DNA of 6,525 nt from Thauera sp. GTDB taxonomy: Bacteria > Pseudomonadota > Gammaproteobacteria > Burkholderiales > Rhodocyclaceae. Every line of letters begins with the position of its first letter. Within the stretch, counting starts at the first letter, position 1. Positions 5,822-6,525 of the stretch are shown piece after piece. The stretch spans positions 1 through 6,525 of the forward strand of contig JAKLLJ010000194.1 of NCBI GenBank assembly GCA_023150215.1, read 5' to 3'. The notes beneath the pieces are model-generated. The model did no database searches and was not told the origin of the DNA. It saw only the letters and a list, made by a program, of their open reading frames with translations. Both the position numbers and the translations under genes were made by a program.

Positions 5822-6099
5822 TGAGCGAGTCCCTTGATGTAGGCGATGGCGATGAGGGACCAGACCACGATGATCCAGCCCATGGTGAGCGCGCGCCAGA
5901 GCAGCGGCGCGTGGCGCAGGGCCATGAAGTCGAGGATCACGACTGCGCCTTTCCAGAACGAGATCACCGCCAGGACGGCAACGCCCCAGGTGCCGGTGAC
6001 GCCGAGCGAGCCCATGCCCCAGGTGGCAAGGGTGGCGATGATCAGGGTGGCGAAGAGGATCGTGGAACCGCGAGGCGTTCCGTGCGTGCGTGCGCTCAT
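5818..6099 (-). CDS. norF: NorF, cytochrome c oxidase subunit IV-like membrane protein
   Basis: This 93-residue protein has three predicted membrane helices at about 12-33, 37-60 and 69-90. The segment ISFWKGAVVILDFMALR (46-62) matches the K-x-x-x-V-x-x-x-FM pattern of prokaryotic subunit IV proteins (COX4_pro/NorF family). In Paracoccus the equivalent norF, with norE, is dispensable for making NO reductase but raises its activity. It follows norE directly: the norE stop TGA runs into AGGAG, and the ATG is 6 bases further on. The stop overlaps the norQ start. Because the family is small and poorly conserved, the name norF rests partly on its position beside norE and norQ. Confidence 0.85.
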   Translation of the reverse strand: MSARTHGTPRGSTILFATLIIATLATWGMGSLGVTGTWGVAVLAVISFWKGAVVILDFMALRHAPLLWRALTMGWIIVVWSLIAIAYIKGLAQ

Positions 6100-6105
6100 G
6101 GCGGG

Positions 6106-6110
6106 CTCCT
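6106..6110 (-). promoter_or_regulatory. Ribosome binding site of norF, overlapping the norE stop
   Basis: AGGAG lies 6 bases ahead of the norF ATG (6099). Its first base is the last base of the norE stop codon TGA (6112-6110), so the termination and start sites are fused. This is the best Shine-Dalgarno sequence in the window and fixes the norF start. Confidence 0.8.
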
Positions 6111-6525
6111 CAGTGGATCACGTAGACGAGCGGGAAGAGGATCAGCCAGACCAGGTCGACCATGTGCCAGTAGGCGGCGCCAGTCTCCAGGCCGTTCATT
6201 TCGCCCGGACGGTAGCGCCCCTGGCGCGCGCCGTTCCACATCGCGATCAGGATCACCAGGCCGAGGATCACGTGCATGAAGTGGAAGAAGGTGAGCGACA
6301 GGTAGAACATGTGGAAGGTGCTGCTCGACAGGCTGATGTTGTGCTCGAACGCGGCGGCGTATTCGCTCAGCTTGACGACGACGAAGCCAAACCCGGTGAC
6401 GATCGCGCCGAGCAGCCAGTTTGCGCATTGGCGTGATGCCGAGGCTTCGGCGGCCTGCACCGCGCGCACCACGAAGTAGCTCGCGGTGAGCAGCAGCACG
6501 GTGTTGATCGCGCCGGCGTTGCGGT
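6110..6525 (-). CDS. norE: NorE, cytochrome c oxidase subunit III-like protein (5' end outside window)
   Basis: The visible 137 codons run from the right edge of the window (…RNAGAINTVLLL) to TGA at 6110. The frame stays open to 6525, so the in-frame GTG at 6499 is internal and the true start lies outside; family members are about 180-210 residues. Four helices are visible, with the subunit III signature KLSEYAAAF, then the block FHMFYLSLTFFHFMHVILG containing the H-x-x-HV-x-x-G motif, and the C-terminal helix WHMVDLVWLILFPLVYV. NorE is a membrane accessory protein of NO reductase and lacks metal ligands of its own. Subunit III of a true haem-copper oxidase is the alternative, but the short form together with norF, norQ and norD favours NorE. 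It is the first visible gene of the - strand operon; norC and norB may lie upstream, beyond 6525. Confidence 0.9.
   Translation of the reverse strand, partial: RNAGAINTVLLLTASYFVVRAVQAAEASASRQCANWLLGAIVTGFGFVVVKLSEYAAAFEHNISLSSSTFHMFYLSLTFFHFMHVILGLVILIAMWNGARQGRYRPGEMNGLETGAAYWHMVDLVWLILFPLVYVIH

Overview
The window looks like chromosome of a high-GC denitrifying proteobacterium. The strong G/C preference at third codon positions, the cNOR accessory gene set and the GTAG-headed REP palindromes fit a betaproteobacterium of the Thauera/Azoarcus/Aromatoleum type. That placement is inference, because there is no rRNA or other taxonomic marker here.

Layout: a 5'-truncated nnrS runs on the + strand from the left edge to 524 and ends in a clear intrinsic terminator. 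A 366-bp intergenic stretch (525-890) follows. It holds four copies of a short REP-like palindrome plus a half-copy; two of the copies face each other as a BIME-like unit. From 891 to the right edge every gene is on the - strand. In transcription order (right to left) these are norE (cytochrome oxidase subunit III-like, cut by the window edge), norF (subunit IV-like), norQ (MoxR/CbbQ-type AAA+ ATPase), a small three-helix membrane protein resembling DUF4870/Tic20-like proteins, a polytopic membrane protein with two 4Fe-4S centres (NapH/NosR/CcoG type), norD (VWA-domain protein) and a Dnr-type Crp/Fnr regulator. Spacings are -4, 4, 5, 14 or 16 bp, and no terminator is visible between genes, so this is very probably one operon. 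Its promoter, and probably norCB, would lie beyond 6525.

How the genes fit together: the operon encodes the machinery that makes cytochrome c-type nitric oxide reductase active. NorQ and NorD form the ATPase/VWA pair known to be needed for assembly of the non-haem iron (FeB) site, and NorE/NorF are membrane accessory subunits. The regulator at the end of the operon probably senses NO and controls denitrification genes, and NnrS protects against NO stress. The unusual point is that norQ and norD, adjacent in the classical norCBQDEF order, are separated by two membrane-protein genes with no established role in NO reductase. Their tight packing suggests they take part in the same maturation process. 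No CRISPR, tRNA, rRNA, insertion sequence or phage gene was seen.
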